Positions 23,023 through 32,596 are shown, counted from the stretch's first letter. The stretch is DNA of 43,174 nucleotides from Lachnospiraceae bacterium M18-1 (GCA_000403295.2 KE159605.1:1602484-1645657), one strand, 5' to 3'. Notes: generated by a model from the sequence alone, not told the origin. A program made the numbers and translations.

Positions 23023-25179
23023 TCAAAAAATTTTATTTATCTCCTCCCATAACTTTTCATATTCCTCATACCCATAACTGATTTTACATCTGGTTAATCT
23101 ATTTTTTGCAAGCTCCTTTAATAATTCTAATTTATCCGGATTGCCGTTTTCTAAATAAAACATGATCGTCTTTTTCAGAAACATAAATTTTTCATGTTGA
23201 TGCTGATGATGCCATTTATTTACAAGAGTATTGCTGCGGATCATTCTGTCATATTCATAGGAAAGATCATCCAGATAACAAATTTTATCTGCATAAGACA
23301 GTATATATGGAGTCCAGGCCTCATCATCATATACAAGAACAGGGAATAAATGTTCTTTTACAAGGGATGCACGATACAGCTTGTTCCAGACGACTACCCC
23401 ATTGGCATTTCCGCTGATATAATAAAAACGGAAAAAATCATCTATTGATATGGCTTTATTTTCTTCCATTGGATATTGTAAATACCGTTCATAACCACGA
23501 TTTGTTATGGAGCAGATCGAAGTCATTGCAATATCACAAGCGTTTGTAACCGCAGAATGATATAACCGTGCTATCATATCAGGATGAAGCATATCATCAT
23601 TATCCATAAAAGCAATATAGCCGCCATTTGCATGTCGTATTCCAGTGTTGCGCGCAGACGGAACGCCGGCATTCTCCTGATGAAATACTGATACATTAGA
23701 GTATTTCTCAGCATACCAGTCAATCATAGTTGGCGTAGAATCGGTACTCCCATCGTCTACGATGATAATCTCCAGCTCAGTAAGTGATTGTGCCAAAGCT
23801 GTGTCGATCGTTCTGGTAATGTATTCTTCTGCATTATATGCAGGAATGATCAAACTAACCTTTGGGTTCTTATACTGCCTTACATCTAAATGGGTCAATT
23901 CAGATTTTGCTATGATCAATCTGCCTTTTAATGTATGAACATAAGCTTTGATAAAAAAGCCGCTGTTTTCTTCATATCCCGTTATAAGATGATAATGCTT
24001 GTGTATATTTTTCGTTTCATGTATCAATGTCCCCGACTCATCATATATAAAAAAGCCGTCTGCATTTCCTTTAAAATCCCACGAGAATGCCATGTTCCCA
24101 TCATATGATCGCTTTAACACGGTTGTTGAAAACGTACAGTTATCCAGACTATAGATCGTAGATGGAACAGATACGCCGCAAGCTTCTTTTCTGTAAAATG
24201 CTTGTATGCATTCTACTATACATCTCTTGGTGTAATAACCATTTCGCAGAGCAGGTGCAAACTGTTCTATATTTCTAAGATATTCTTGGTATTCCGATTC
24301 ATCCATGGCTTCGATCTTTGTAACGGCCTCATTTAGAGAATCGACAATCAGTCCAAGATGGTTCTCTTCTATTAACGTTTGATTTGAAATTCCTGCCGGG
24401 ACGATGACAGGGATTCCTGCTGCCAGATAAATACTGAGCCAAAACTCCGTATGATATTTTATGCTCATATGATCGTATTCATCCGCATACCAGATCAAGC
24501 CGAATCCTCCCTTTGACAATTCTAAAAATAATTCCTCAGGAGTCATATCTGTCGCATTAGAGATATTCAGACATGTATTGTTCAGAGGCGTATACAATTT
24601 CAGGGGAATCCCATACTCCCATTTATTCATTTCCTCATAGATTTTATTGTATATAAAATGAATCTCCTTCTTAAATGCCGGTGTATTCATAAAAATGTTG
24701 CTGACCGTATAATCCCACATTTCTTGAATTATAAATTTTATATTTTCCCGGATCCCCTTATCAAGTAAAAATTGCCGCATAGCAAAAGAATTGACAATCA
24801 ATATTTCAGCCTGATTATATAAATTTATCATTTCACATATTGTATAGTTATTTTTCTCATGAAGGAGCGTCTCAAAGTTATGGATAAAAATTGCGATCCG
24901 GCTGCGGTATGCCCTTAAATGGCTGATCAATTCACGTTCAAATTTCAAACCGTTTCCTGTAGGCAGCTGGCAGATGACAATGTCTCCCTGGTTAATTCCA
25001 GAAATGATGCCGTCAATTCTGCTATTAAGACTTTCAGAACTTTCCTGATTACCGTTATAGCGATAGATCCCCATTTCCCTGCACCCTATTTGATGCGCAA
25101 TGTCTACTGTCATATTCTGTATATATTGAAATGTGTTTCGCAGAGATAGTCCATTTATTTTCGTGATATATATATTCAT
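23023..25179 (-). CDS. Chimeric glycosyltransferase: Gtf3-like domain, linker domain X, GT2 domain
   Basis: 718 residues in three parts. Residues 1-335 are Gtf3-like (starts MNIYITKINGLS; GGFGLIW at 224; YLAAGIPVIVPAGIS at 251), but the Lys of the Y-K-L/I-S motif found in the two other Gtf3 copies here is Trp247, and the 175-215 region has diverged, so this module may be inactive. Residues 355-432 are a domain of unknown type shared with the protein at 26511 (NMAFSWDFKGNADGFFIYDE, then SGFFIKAYVHTLKG). Residues 440-718 are a GT2-family transferase (VSLIIPAYNAEEYITRTID, VDDGSTDST, FMDNDDMLHP with DND as DxD). It is the last gene of the adhesin operon and markedly AT-rich. It probably extends the glycan on the serine-rich adhesin. 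Confidence 0.85.
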   Translation of the reverse strand: MNIYITKINGLSLRNTFQYIQNMTVDIAHQIGCREMGIYRYNGNQESSESLNSRIDGIISGINQGDIVICQLPTGNGLKFERELISHLRAYRSRIAIFIHNFETLLHEKNNYTICEMINLYNQAEILIVNSFAMRQFLLDKGIRENIKFIIQEMWDYTVSNIFMNTPAFKKEIHFIYNKIYEEMNKWEYGIPLKLYTPLNNTCLNISNATDMTPEELFLELSKGGFGLIWYADEYDHMSIKYHTEFWLSIYLAAGIPVIVPAGISNQTLIEENHLGLIVDSLNEAVTKIEAMDESEYQEYLRNIEQFAPALRNGYYTKRCIVECIQAFYRKEACGVSVPSTIYSLDNCTFSTTVLKRSYDGNMAFSWDFKGNADGFFIYDESGTLIHETKNIHKHYHLITGYEENSGFFIKAYVHTLKGRLIIAKSELTHLDVRQYKNPKVSLIIPAYNAEEYITRTIDTALAQSLTELEIIIVDDGSTDSTPTMIDWYAEKYSNVSVFHQENAGVPSARNTGIRHANGGYIAFMDNDDMLHPDMIARLYHSAVTNACDIAMTSICSITNRGYERYLQYPMEENKAISIDDFFRFYYISGNANGVVVWNKLYRASLVKEHLFPVLVYDDEAWTPYILSYADKICYLDDLSYEYDRMIRSNTLVNKWHHQHQHEKFMFLKKTIMFYLENGNPDKLELLKELAKNRLTRCKISYGYEEYEKLWEEINKIF

Positions 25180-25198
25180 ACCTGTCCCCTTTTGTTTT

Positions 25199-26479
25199 TT
25201 ATTTCTGCATTCCCTGCTCCAGAAGTGATCTCCAGATTTCTTTCTTTTTTCTTTGCTGGACCAATAATAATTTCTGCATCAGCTCTGAACTTTTTAATAT
25301 ATATTTAATTACCAGAACCATTTGCTTATATTTTTTTGCCTGATAAATACATCCTTCTACGAATAATTCTTTATGATGCACGGTATTCTCAAATCCCATG
25401 AGCAGCAGATTCTTTTGATGTGCCACATTTACTGCATCACGGATTTCCCTCCAATGGTTGATATCCAGATAGAAGTCACATGTATCCCACAGCTTCTCTA
25501 AAGTCTCCTGGTTCACACATGAATAAATGTTCACATTCTCTTGTTCTCCTATCCTTTTTAACTTATCTGATACCAATGTGTCCGCCGCAATGTGGAATAC
25601 AATGTCCGGCAATTCCTTCGTCAATTCTTCCAGCTTCTCAATCTGGTCAGAATTTGTCAGAATCAGTGCTTCACCCCTTGCTTTATTCTCCGGATAATGC
25701 TCTGGGACCGCATAAAACCGAATACCATTCTTTCCGCCCATATTGATATATTTATTCAGCAGATCCTCGTTCGGAAACAATGTATACTCCCATGTCTGTA
25801 TTCCATCCGGCCTTACGCTTAAAGACTCCAGCATCTTATCATCCTGCACAAAGAATACCCTCTTCTCTTCTGCCGCCGCTTTCATCATATAATGCTCTAA
25901 AAATTCAGCGCGGGAATTAAAGAACGCCTTTACAGTTCCATTCTCCAATAAAGCAACCACATCATTTCCGGGATATTCTATGATCACTTCCTGATTCCCG
26001 TCAGAATAAAACACTTTCGATTCCACTGTTCCTCTTTTATCACGAAATTCACTTGCATACTTTAAGCCGTATTTGTTGTAGAAATCGACCTTATATATCC
26101 AGCCGTTTTCCATGCACCATTCCACACGCTGCACAATTCGTTTTCCCACATTTTCTGCAAAATCCATCTTCTGCCCTGAGGTCTGCTCACGAAAATAAAC
26201 AAACGCCCGCTCGTATCCCATATAATACATACCAATGGCCGCACCGTTTTGCCGCGTTTCCCAGTAGTCTGGAATATCCAGAGAATCAAAAATCAATGCG
26301 TTTTCCTCATGCCGCTCATGATTTTGGCTTAAAATATAATATTCATAAGGAGACGAAATATCGCCTGGTAAAAAACCATCGTCTTCAAAAACCACAACCT
26401 TTTTCTCTGCTCCCAGGCTTTTTTGTGTCTCCCGCAGTTTCTCTATATTTTCAGTATACTTATCTGAAAAAAAAATCAT
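25199..26479 (-). CDS. gtfB: GtfB-like accessory Sec glycosylation subunit, copy 2
   Basis: 426 residues. The order of motifs is that of GtfB: VVVFEDDGFLPGDISSPYEY, PDYWE, a WCMENGWIYKVDFYNKYGLK block, the EALILTNSDQIEKLEELTKE segment, and CDFYLDINHWREI near residue 355. GtfB lacks transferase activity itself in streptococci; it binds the serine-rich acceptor and activates GtfA. It follows the half-GtfA chimera by 31 bases with its own GAGGAG site, so the two may be partners. It is shorter and more AT-rich than copy 1 at 28542 and is clearly diverged. A wholly different role is possible but unlikely. Confidence 0.8.
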   Translation of the reverse strand: MIFFSDKYTENIEKLRETQKSLGAEKKVVVFEDDGFLPGDISSPYEYYILSQNHERHEENALIFDSLDIPDYWETRQNGAAIGMYYMGYERAFVYFREQTSGQKMDFAENVGKRIVQRVEWCMENGWIYKVDFYNKYGLKYASEFRDKRGTVESKVFYSDGNQEVIIEYPGNDVVALLENGTVKAFFNSRAEFLEHYMMKAAAEEKRVFFVQDDKMLESLSVRPDGIQTWEYTLFPNEDLLNKYINMGGKNGIRFYAVPEHYPENKARGEALILTNSDQIEKLEELTKELPDIVFHIAADTLVSDKLKRIGEQENVNIYSCVNQETLEKLWDTCDFYLDINHWREIRDAVNVAHQKNLLLMGFENTVHHKELFVEGCIYQAKKYKQMVLVIKYILKSSELMQKLLLVQQRKKKEIWRSLLEQGMQK

Positions 26480-26510
26480 TACAAAATCTCCTCAAGGTGT
26501 TCCTATACAG

Positions 26511-28523
26511 TTACTGTTGGTCCGCCAGCATTGCCACAATTTCCTTTGCATATATGTCATCATTTTCTAATTCAATATTCTCATCAAAATTAAATTCCGC
26601 CGCATGTTTATTTTTAAATTTCACTTTGTGCATTGCTCCCATTTTATACCACTCATATTCAGAATCAATATGCCCGATATCTAATGCCCAATAACCCTCG
26701 TAAGCCAGATCACAGGCCAAAACCTTTGCTGTCGGCCCCAGCATGAGCAAAATTAATTTATCCTTTCCATGCTGCCTGATCGTATCTAAGATCATCCCAT
26801 ATTTACTGTATGCATTATGAGACGGACAAATAATCCGCTTTACCGAGTTTGCACCTTGGAACAAATCATTCCCCACACCAGACCGTGAATAGAATCCTTC
26901 TACGATCAAAATATTTTTATCTGCAAAAAATGTTTTCAGATTTTGAAAATGCTTTCCAGAGATAGATTTATCTGCCAGATCCATATAAGGCCGTGAAAGA
27001 AATGCACTCCCATAACATTTTCCACCCAAAATAACTTCTGCATAAAAATCTCGATACTGTTCCAGATGCCTCTCCCAAAAGGAACTGCATTCCGCATGAT
27101 AGCGTTCCCTTCTTTCAAAAATATCCGGCAGGCATACTAACAAATTGTCATGATCGGGATTGCTGATAATCTGTTTCAGTTTTTTCGCCAGCTCTTCATC
27201 GTAATCCTGATAGGGAATAGAATGTCCGGTCATCAGATTAATTTCCCCATCTCCAAAACGTGCAGCCGAAGTCTGTCTGTCCTTCAAATATTCCAGAGTC
27301 TCCTGCATATCCAAAATATTTACAAATTTCTCACCGGAAAAATAGATCTGTTCCGACTCCGCTGCCGCCATCTTTCCTTTTATCGTGTTGACAAATGCCT
27401 TTATAAAAAATCCACTTTCTTTCCGGAGACTTTTTATCATGAAATGATGCCGGTTCACATCGTTTGTTTCATATATCCGCATTCCAAGCTCATCATATAT
27501 CCAAAACCCATCTGCCGATCCTTTATAATTCCACCGCAAAACAAAATCTCCATTATAAAATTCATATAAAGCAGCAGAATCGAATTTGCCGGATATCGGC
27601 GCCACTCTAATAGCCGGGACATGACAGTGATACTCTTCCAGTTCTTCCAGCAGAAGCTTCTTTTGCTCTTCCGTTGATACCACCATGGTATCAAGCATCT
27701 CGGCATATGGAAACCAATCATAATAATATCCATTCCAAAATCTACTTTCACTTTTTTTCTCTCTTGAAGAATGATGGCCGATATGAGCCAACGCGGCAAA
27801 CTGCGCCGCCTTTCCGAACGTAAAAACAGCCTGCATGAACTCACTCGGTACGGAATCGTCCAATATAACAACATCCTCTTCTGACAGATCCAACACCTTT
27901 ATAAATTCTTCCACAACCTGCATTCTCATAAAAACTCTGCCGTCCGGAAACAGGAACTTCTCTTCTTCCCCCTCAAATACCTGATCATACGCCGCGGAGC
28001 CGTCACGGTTATAAAATGTACGCCTTGCCAGTTTCGCATACAATCCATTTTCTGACGCTGCTGTTATATACGAATTACTAAAAATGATCCTGTCTGTATA
28101 AACCTCCATACGAAGCAGCTTTGTATAGCTATAATAGCAGATTCCCCAAAGATGATCCCGATCCCTCTCATCCAGCAAGATCACAGCGATGACATAGCCG
28201 CCCTTTACCAGCCGGATTTCTGATTCAAGATGAATGATCCCTGTATAATGTAAACTTTCTTTCAGTTCTTCCAGCTTTTTCTCTGTTTTTATTGACAGCT
28301 TCAGTGAATCGTTATCCGTAAGATACTGATACATACTCACTAACTGCCCGGCATCTATCCCGGCTTTCGTATAATGATCAATTTTCTTATGCTCCGGTAT
28401 TTCCGTAAATATATATTTGATCGGAACAGACGTTTCTCTGGAAGTCTGCTCCTTATATATCCGTATACGGTCTGCACAGTCTATGGCACGTTCAATATCC
28501 CGGCCCAATAAATAGATTGACAC
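26511..28523 (-). CDS. Chimera: GtfA N-terminal half, linker domain X, GT-D (DUF1792) glycosyltransferase
   Basis: Start GTG at 28523 (GGCGGGGG upstream), 670 residues. Residues 1-300 align by eye with the first 290 residues of the GtfA copies (RRTFYNRDGSAAYDQVFEGE against RRFFNENGTVAYEEIIDNE; HIGHHSS and FWNGYYYDWF against HADHFNE and WNNFYEY). The catalytic GT4 domain with its E-x7-E motif is absent. Residues 315-396 are the unknown domain shared with the protein at 23023 (FVLRWNYKGSADGFWIYDE, SGFFIKAFVNTIKG). Residues 415-635 are a GT-D domain: ARFGDGEINLM, DIFERRERY, LIVEGFYSRSGVGNDLF, LLMLGPTAK and GHIDSEYEW, as in the DUF1792 enzymes that glucosylate Fap1-type adhesins. The GtfA part holds the GtfB-binding region and likely acts as an adaptor. 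Confidence 0.85.
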   Translation of the reverse strand: MSIYLLGRDIERAIDCADRIRIYKEQTSRETSVPIKYIFTEIPEHKKIDHYTKAGIDAGQLVSMYQYLTDNDSLKLSIKTEKKLEELKESLHYTGIIHLESEIRLVKGGYVIAVILLDERDRDHLWGICYYSYTKLLRMEVYTDRIIFSNSYITAASENGLYAKLARRTFYNRDGSAAYDQVFEGEEEKFLFPDGRVFMRMQVVEEFIKVLDLSEEDVVILDDSVPSEFMQAVFTFGKAAQFAALAHIGHHSSREKKSESRFWNGYYYDWFPYAEMLDTMVVSTEEQKKLLLEELEEYHCHVPAIRVAPISGKFDSAALYEFYNGDFVLRWNYKGSADGFWIYDELGMRIYETNDVNRHHFMIKSLRKESGFFIKAFVNTIKGKMAAAESEQIYFSGEKFVNILDMQETLEYLKDRQTSAARFGDGEINLMTGHSIPYQDYDEELAKKLKQIISNPDHDNLLVCLPDIFERRERYHAECSSFWERHLEQYRDFYAEVILGGKCYGSAFLSRPYMDLADKSISGKHFQNLKTFFADKNILIVEGFYSRSGVGNDLFQGANSVKRIICPSHNAYSKYGMILDTIRQHGKDKLILLMLGPTAKVLACDLAYEGYWALDIGHIDSEYEWYKMGAMHKVKFKNKHAAEFNFDENIELENDDIYAKEIVAMLADQQ

Positions 28524-28541
28524 TTTTTGTTCCCCCGCCTT

Positions 28542-29939
28542 TTACACTTCCCCCAAATTCTGATAACTTTTTACCGTCTCCGACAGCGCCGATTTCCTTT
28601 GTTTCTGCAGCATCTTTTTCAGCGCCTTGATATCTGACATGGCCGCTTCCGCATCCATACGCATCCGCTCCCACTCATTTGCCGGATAGACATATTCTTC
28701 TGCCGTGTAATCTGCCTGATGCATTGTTTCCTGAAATGCAAAAATCATATGATTATGTAAAAAGGCCCTGTAAACTGCTGAAACGATCTCCGATTCATGA
28801 TTGATATCAAAATAATAATCACAATGTTCAAACAGTTCATTCAAGATCGCTGTCCTGACTCCTGGATAGAGGCTCACATTGGCATACCTCCCCATCCTTG
28901 TAAGTTTGAGAGACATCTCCGTGAGCGCCGCAATATGAAAATGCATCTGCGGCAATGCTTTGATCAGGTCCTCACAATGCTCAATATGATCGGAGTTCGT
29001 ACAGATCAGAGCCTCCGGCCGGTGCATATTTCCCTTTGCAAACGGATAAACAAACCCCAATTTATGAATCATACTTTTCTTTGCCCCAAGTTCGATCAGC
29101 TTATCGTAGGATTTCTTCTTTTGCACGATGACCATAGCCGTGCGTCCGGCCTCCCCCTTAAAAATAGACTGCATATTTCCTGGGATGTCATCCCGCTTCG
29201 GCTCCTGCCAAAATAATACATCCCGCTTTTCCTGGGACTTCAGCCGATTCGACACAAAATACGGTGTGGACAAAGAATTATAGAAAATCCGGTTCTGTTT
29301 AAATCCCGCGCGCGCAAAGAAGTACAGCACAAACTCCGTCTTGTTGTGAAAAATCCGCACCTCATTCTCCTCATTTAAAATGATATCGCCGGTCACAAAA
29401 TTCTCCACTATGACTTCCCGACCGTCTGCCGAAAAATACGATTTATTCACCTTCTGCCCCTTCGCGTTAAAGATCGTCCGTCCGTAGATCGCCCCATAGC
29501 GGTTGTAATGATCGCTGGAACGGACGACTCCACGCTCATCGTACCAGTCCACCACTCTTACCATACGTTTATGCTTCGGCTCTGCATAGAAGATCCTGCC
29601 CCTCTCCTTATCCAGATCCTGCACCTTACCGCTTGTATTCGTACCGCTGATCTCCCAATAATCCGGCACCCTGATCTCATTAAAATACTTTGGCCGCGCC
29701 GCGTCTCCTAACACAGCCTTAAAATCACCAAGGAAAAAATGATACACAGCCGTCACGTCATCCGGCAAAAAACCGTCGTCCTCGATCACCACGGCCGGAT
29801 ATTCAAACCCTGCCGCTTTGAATGACAGATGTAAATTCCGGCTGTCCTGATCATAATTGTCTAAAAGTAATATCGCATCATCCAGTTTCACAGTTGTATT
29901 GGAATCTGTCTTTTCTTTTGTCTTTTTCCCTTTCTCCAT
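28542..29939 (-). CDS. gtfB: GtfB-like accessory Sec glycosylation subunit, copy 1
   Basis: 465 residues, close to the usual GtfB size. After a charged N-terminal tail (MEKGKKTKEKTDSNTT) come AILLLDNYDQDSRNLHLSFK, VIEDDGFLPDDVTAVYHFF, PDYWEI, RVVDWYDERGVVRSSDHYNR, a central insertion domain, PEALICTNSDHIEHCEDLIK and CDYYFDINHESEI. These are the hallmarks of the non-catalytic acceptor-binding partner of GtfA. Two full-length GtfA genes lie upstream (32597 and 31053), either of which could pair with it. It precedes the half-GtfA chimera by 18 bases. Confidence 0.88.
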   Translation of the reverse strand: MEKGKKTKEKTDSNTTVKLDDAILLLDNYDQDSRNLHLSFKAAGFEYPAVVIEDDGFLPDDVTAVYHFFLGDFKAVLGDAARPKYFNEIRVPDYWEISGTNTSGKVQDLDKERGRIFYAEPKHKRMVRVVDWYDERGVVRSSDHYNRYGAIYGRTIFNAKGQKVNKSYFSADGREVIVENFVTGDIILNEENEVRIFHNKTEFVLYFFARAGFKQNRIFYNSLSTPYFVSNRLKSQEKRDVLFWQEPKRDDIPGNMQSIFKGEAGRTAMVIVQKKKSYDKLIELGAKKSMIHKLGFVYPFAKGNMHRPEALICTNSDHIEHCEDLIKALPQMHFHIAALTEMSLKLTRMGRYANVSLYPGVRTAILNELFEHCDYYFDINHESEIVSAVYRAFLHNHMIFAFQETMHQADYTAEEYVYPANEWERMRMDAEAAMSDIKALKKMLQKQRKSALSETVKSYQNLGEV

Positions 29940-30004
29940 TTCCTTTTACACCTCCATAAAAAACCCGTCTTTCCGTATCAGATCATAACTCCCCATAATA
30001 GCGG

Positions 30005-31024
30005 TCACTCATAAAGCAGTTTGAACACTGCATCTGTCAACGCTTTTTTCGTAAAATATCCTTCACGCAGCACACAGGCAAATGCTTCCGCACTTTCCGC
30101 CATGCCGTTATACTCTTCCTCATTCATATGCTCGATCCGCTCCACTGCTTCCTCCAGTGAATCTACGGCAATTCCCAGTTTTTTTTGAATCACAGTTTTT
30201 TCTTCCGCTATCCCGGAAGGCACAATAACCGGGAGCCCCGAAGCCAGATAAGTGCTGAGCTTATAAGAAGCGTTCTTTTTCATATACTCGCGCCAATTAG
30301 GGTCCTCTGACCACAGCAAGCCAAAACCACCGCTGTTTCTGAGGGCATCCGCTAATAAATCATCATTATGAAACCATTCCAGAAAACGCACATTCCTGCC
30401 TTTAGCCCACTCCCCATCCTCCGTACTGACCGCCAGTTGGATATGGTCATACTTCCATTCTCTGGCAAATGCATATCTGGGGTTCCTATCCGGGTTTGCC
30501 GCAAAGTTGATCACCTTCTTAAATCGGGGTTTTCTTGCAGGCTCAACAGACAAAACATGATCCCACATTCTCTGGACGACCACTTTTTTGACAGTCAGGC
30601 CATGCGCACGCAAAAAATCAACCATGGCCTGTGATGGGGCGATAAGCACATCTGCCCGATTATACAAGTCTATATATCGGCTGAGCGGTATCACCCAATT
30701 GGGATACATCAGCGGTATGACATCATGAATAAAAACGATTTTTTTTGCCCCCACACGCACATTCAGCCTGTCCATTAATTTTTCTTCAAATACAATATTA
30801 TTCCACGTGGGAGTCTGCAGCACTGCCACGTCATTGCTGCCCACAGATGCAATGATCCCCTCTATCCGTGTCCGTAACATTTCAGCTGTATCAGATTCTA
30901 CCGCATAGCAATATATTCCCAATTCCCCATACTGCAAGTCTCTCTTTGCGATATGGACCACATCATTTTGAGTCTTTGTTTCCGTTTTGCCAAGCCCATA
31001 AATATTTGTAATATGAACTTTCAT
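30005..31024 (-). CDS. Gtf3-like glycosyltransferase (second-sugar transferase), copy 2
   Basis: 339 residues, starting MKVHITNIYGLGKTETKTQN. Gtf3 (also called Nss) adds glucose to the GlcNAc placed by GtfA/GtfB in streptococci. Characteristic segments are ELGIYCYAVESD, GSNDVAVLQTPTWN, VFIHDVIPLMYPN, MVDFLRAHGL, EWKYDHIQLAV, GGFGLLWSEDPNWREYMKKN, and ASYKLSTYLASGLPVIVPSG with the Lys of the donor site retained. It looks active and is clearly paralogous to the copy at 34161, with many substitutions, so it may use another sugar or acceptor. Confidence 0.87.
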   Translation of the reverse strand: MKVHITNIYGLGKTETKTQNDVVHIAKRDLQYGELGIYCYAVESDTAEMLRTRIEGIIASVGSNDVAVLQTPTWNNIVFEEKLMDRLNVRVGAKKIVFIHDVIPLMYPNWVIPLSRYIDLYNRADVLIAPSQAMVDFLRAHGLTVKKVVVQRMWDHVLSVEPARKPRFKKVINFAANPDRNPRYAFAREWKYDHIQLAVSTEDGEWAKGRNVRFLEWFHNDDLLADALRNSGGFGLLWSEDPNWREYMKKNASYKLSTYLASGLPVIVPSGIAEEKTVIQKKLGIAVDSLEEAVERIEHMNEEEYNGMAESAEAFACVLREGYFTKKALTDAVFKLLYE

Positions 31025-31052
31025 AAGCAGTCCCCTTTCCCCCTTCTCTATT

Positions 31053-32540
31053 TCACTTCAATATATTCTTCCATCCCTTTTCCACTTCTTTTGTAAGATA
31101 CATCTTCGCCTTTTCATAAGAGTGCTCATGAAATTTTTCCATATCCGCTTCTCTGAACAGCCGGACGATGCATTCCGTCAGCTTCTGTATCCGTTCCTTT
31201 CGCCCCATCTTATCATGCACTGCGATCAGACAGCCGTTTTTCCCGTCGTCTATAAAATTCTGGTTTCCATAACGTACATCAAATCCTATGATGGGCAGAC
31301 CAGAGCCGACCGCTTCCATCAAAGTGAGTCCGAATCCCTCGCTGGTCGAGCCAGATAAGTATACTTCATACTCCTTATATACCTCATCCAGATCTTGCTG
31401 TCCGCAAAGCCGTACATAGTCTCCGCATTGCAGCTTTTGAATCAATTCCTGCAATGTTCCCTCTTCTTTTCCCTTCCCGTAAATATCCAGCGAAACATCC
31501 GGTATATACTTTCTGGCCGCCGCTGCTGCTTCGATCAGCCAGTCTACATGCTTTTCGTCAGCAAGTCTGGACGCCGTGATCATTGCATGCTTTCTTCTTT
31601 TCTCTGGTTTCTTCAATTCATCCAGACCTCCTGCCGGGACCGTCACGATCCTGGGGCTGATCCCCATATACTTTTTAAACTGCTTTTTCAAAAGTTTATT
31701 TTGTGCATCTGTGGAAGTAACATAAAATTTCACATGTTTATGCTGGGAAAATGCATATTCATAAAAGTTGTTCCAAAGGATATGCTCCTCATCCGTACTT
31801 GCTTCGTTAAAATGGTCTGCATGGATCACGATGCCGATCCGGGCCGGAGACGCATTCTGCATGACCGCCTGTCCAATCTCCTTATTTCTGTCTATGATAA
31901 CGGTGTCCCGCCGCGTCAGATTGAGTTTTGAGACCATATACCCCACAAGCCCCTCTTTCGAACAGATCAGCCGGTCTGGAAACTGATACATGACAGCCTC
32001 ATTATCTATGATCTCTTCATACGCCACCGTTCCATTCTCATTAAAAAATCTTCGTTGGTAAAGATGTGCTTTTTTATCAAATGGTGCGTAATACTCCGAA
32101 TAGATCCTGCAGTATGTATAATAATCTTTCCGGATCAGACGCCCGTTTGATACAATCTCTGCCCTGTGCACCCGATTCTCTTTTCCGTTTACCAGATACA
32201 CCATATAGTATTCATTCGTCCCCGGAAATGTGTATTTCACTGAAGCGCCCTGCCTGAGGCAGGTAAACCTCCGATTTCCGAATTTTTTTTCCAGATCCCG
32301 CAGCGTATAAGTCACCGGCGATGTTTTGCAGTCTGTAAAAAAAGTATAAAGCCAGATGATCTCCGAATCCAAAAATCCTATATTCTCTGTCATATGCTGA
32401 ATATTATCCTTCGGAAACATATCCGTAAATATGAATTTTGCCTCTTGGCCTGCCTCCCGCAAAATCTTTGCGCGGTAAGCTTGCGCGTACTCCACACCGC
32501 TGCTGGCCCATCCGATTCCCAAGTTGAAATTATATACCAT
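31053..32540 (-). CDS. gtfA: GtfA-like O-GlcNAc transferase, copy 2
   Basis: 495 residues. The N-terminal motif GIGWASSGVEYAQAYRAKIL is the GtfA signature. An add-on beta domain follows (residues 75-230, involved in GtfB binding in streptococci), then HADHFNE, ITASRLADEKHVDWLIEAAA (donor-binding Arg and Lys), and the GT4 E-x7-E motif EGFGLTLME (E401 and E409). The role is transfer of GlcNAc from UDP-GlcNAc to Ser/Thr of the adhesin in the cytosol, with GtfB. It matches the copy at 32597 along its whole length with no gaps of note, so the pair arose by tandem duplication. GAGGAGG lies just before the ATG. Confidence 0.92.
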   Translation of the reverse strand: MVYNFNLGIGWASSGVEYAQAYRAKILREAGQEAKFIFTDMFPKDNIQHMTENIGFLDSEIIWLYTFFTDCKTSPVTYTLRDLEKKFGNRRFTCLRQGASVKYTFPGTNEYYMVYLVNGKENRVHRAEIVSNGRLIRKDYYTYCRIYSEYYAPFDKKAHLYQRRFFNENGTVAYEEIIDNEAVMYQFPDRLICSKEGLVGYMVSKLNLTRRDTVIIDRNKEIGQAVMQNASPARIGIVIHADHFNEASTDEEHILWNNFYEYAFSQHKHVKFYVTSTDAQNKLLKKQFKKYMGISPRIVTVPAGGLDELKKPEKRRKHAMITASRLADEKHVDWLIEAAAAARKYIPDVSLDIYGKGKEEGTLQELIQKLQCGDYVRLCGQQDLDEVYKEYEVYLSGSTSEGFGLTLMEAVGSGLPIIGFDVRYGNQNFIDDGKNGCLIAVHDKMGRKERIQKLTECIVRLFREADMEKFHEHSYEKAKMYLTKEVEKGWKNILK

Positions 32541-32596
32541 GCTCCTCCTCCTCGTACCTCTTCCCTCCGTAAATGTTTCTTATACCGCTGCGGCAT

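Noticed and set aside
23000..23040. Terminator after the last glycosyltransferase gene
   Set aside because: There are T-runs, but I could not find a convincing stem, so transcription may continue into sbcD.
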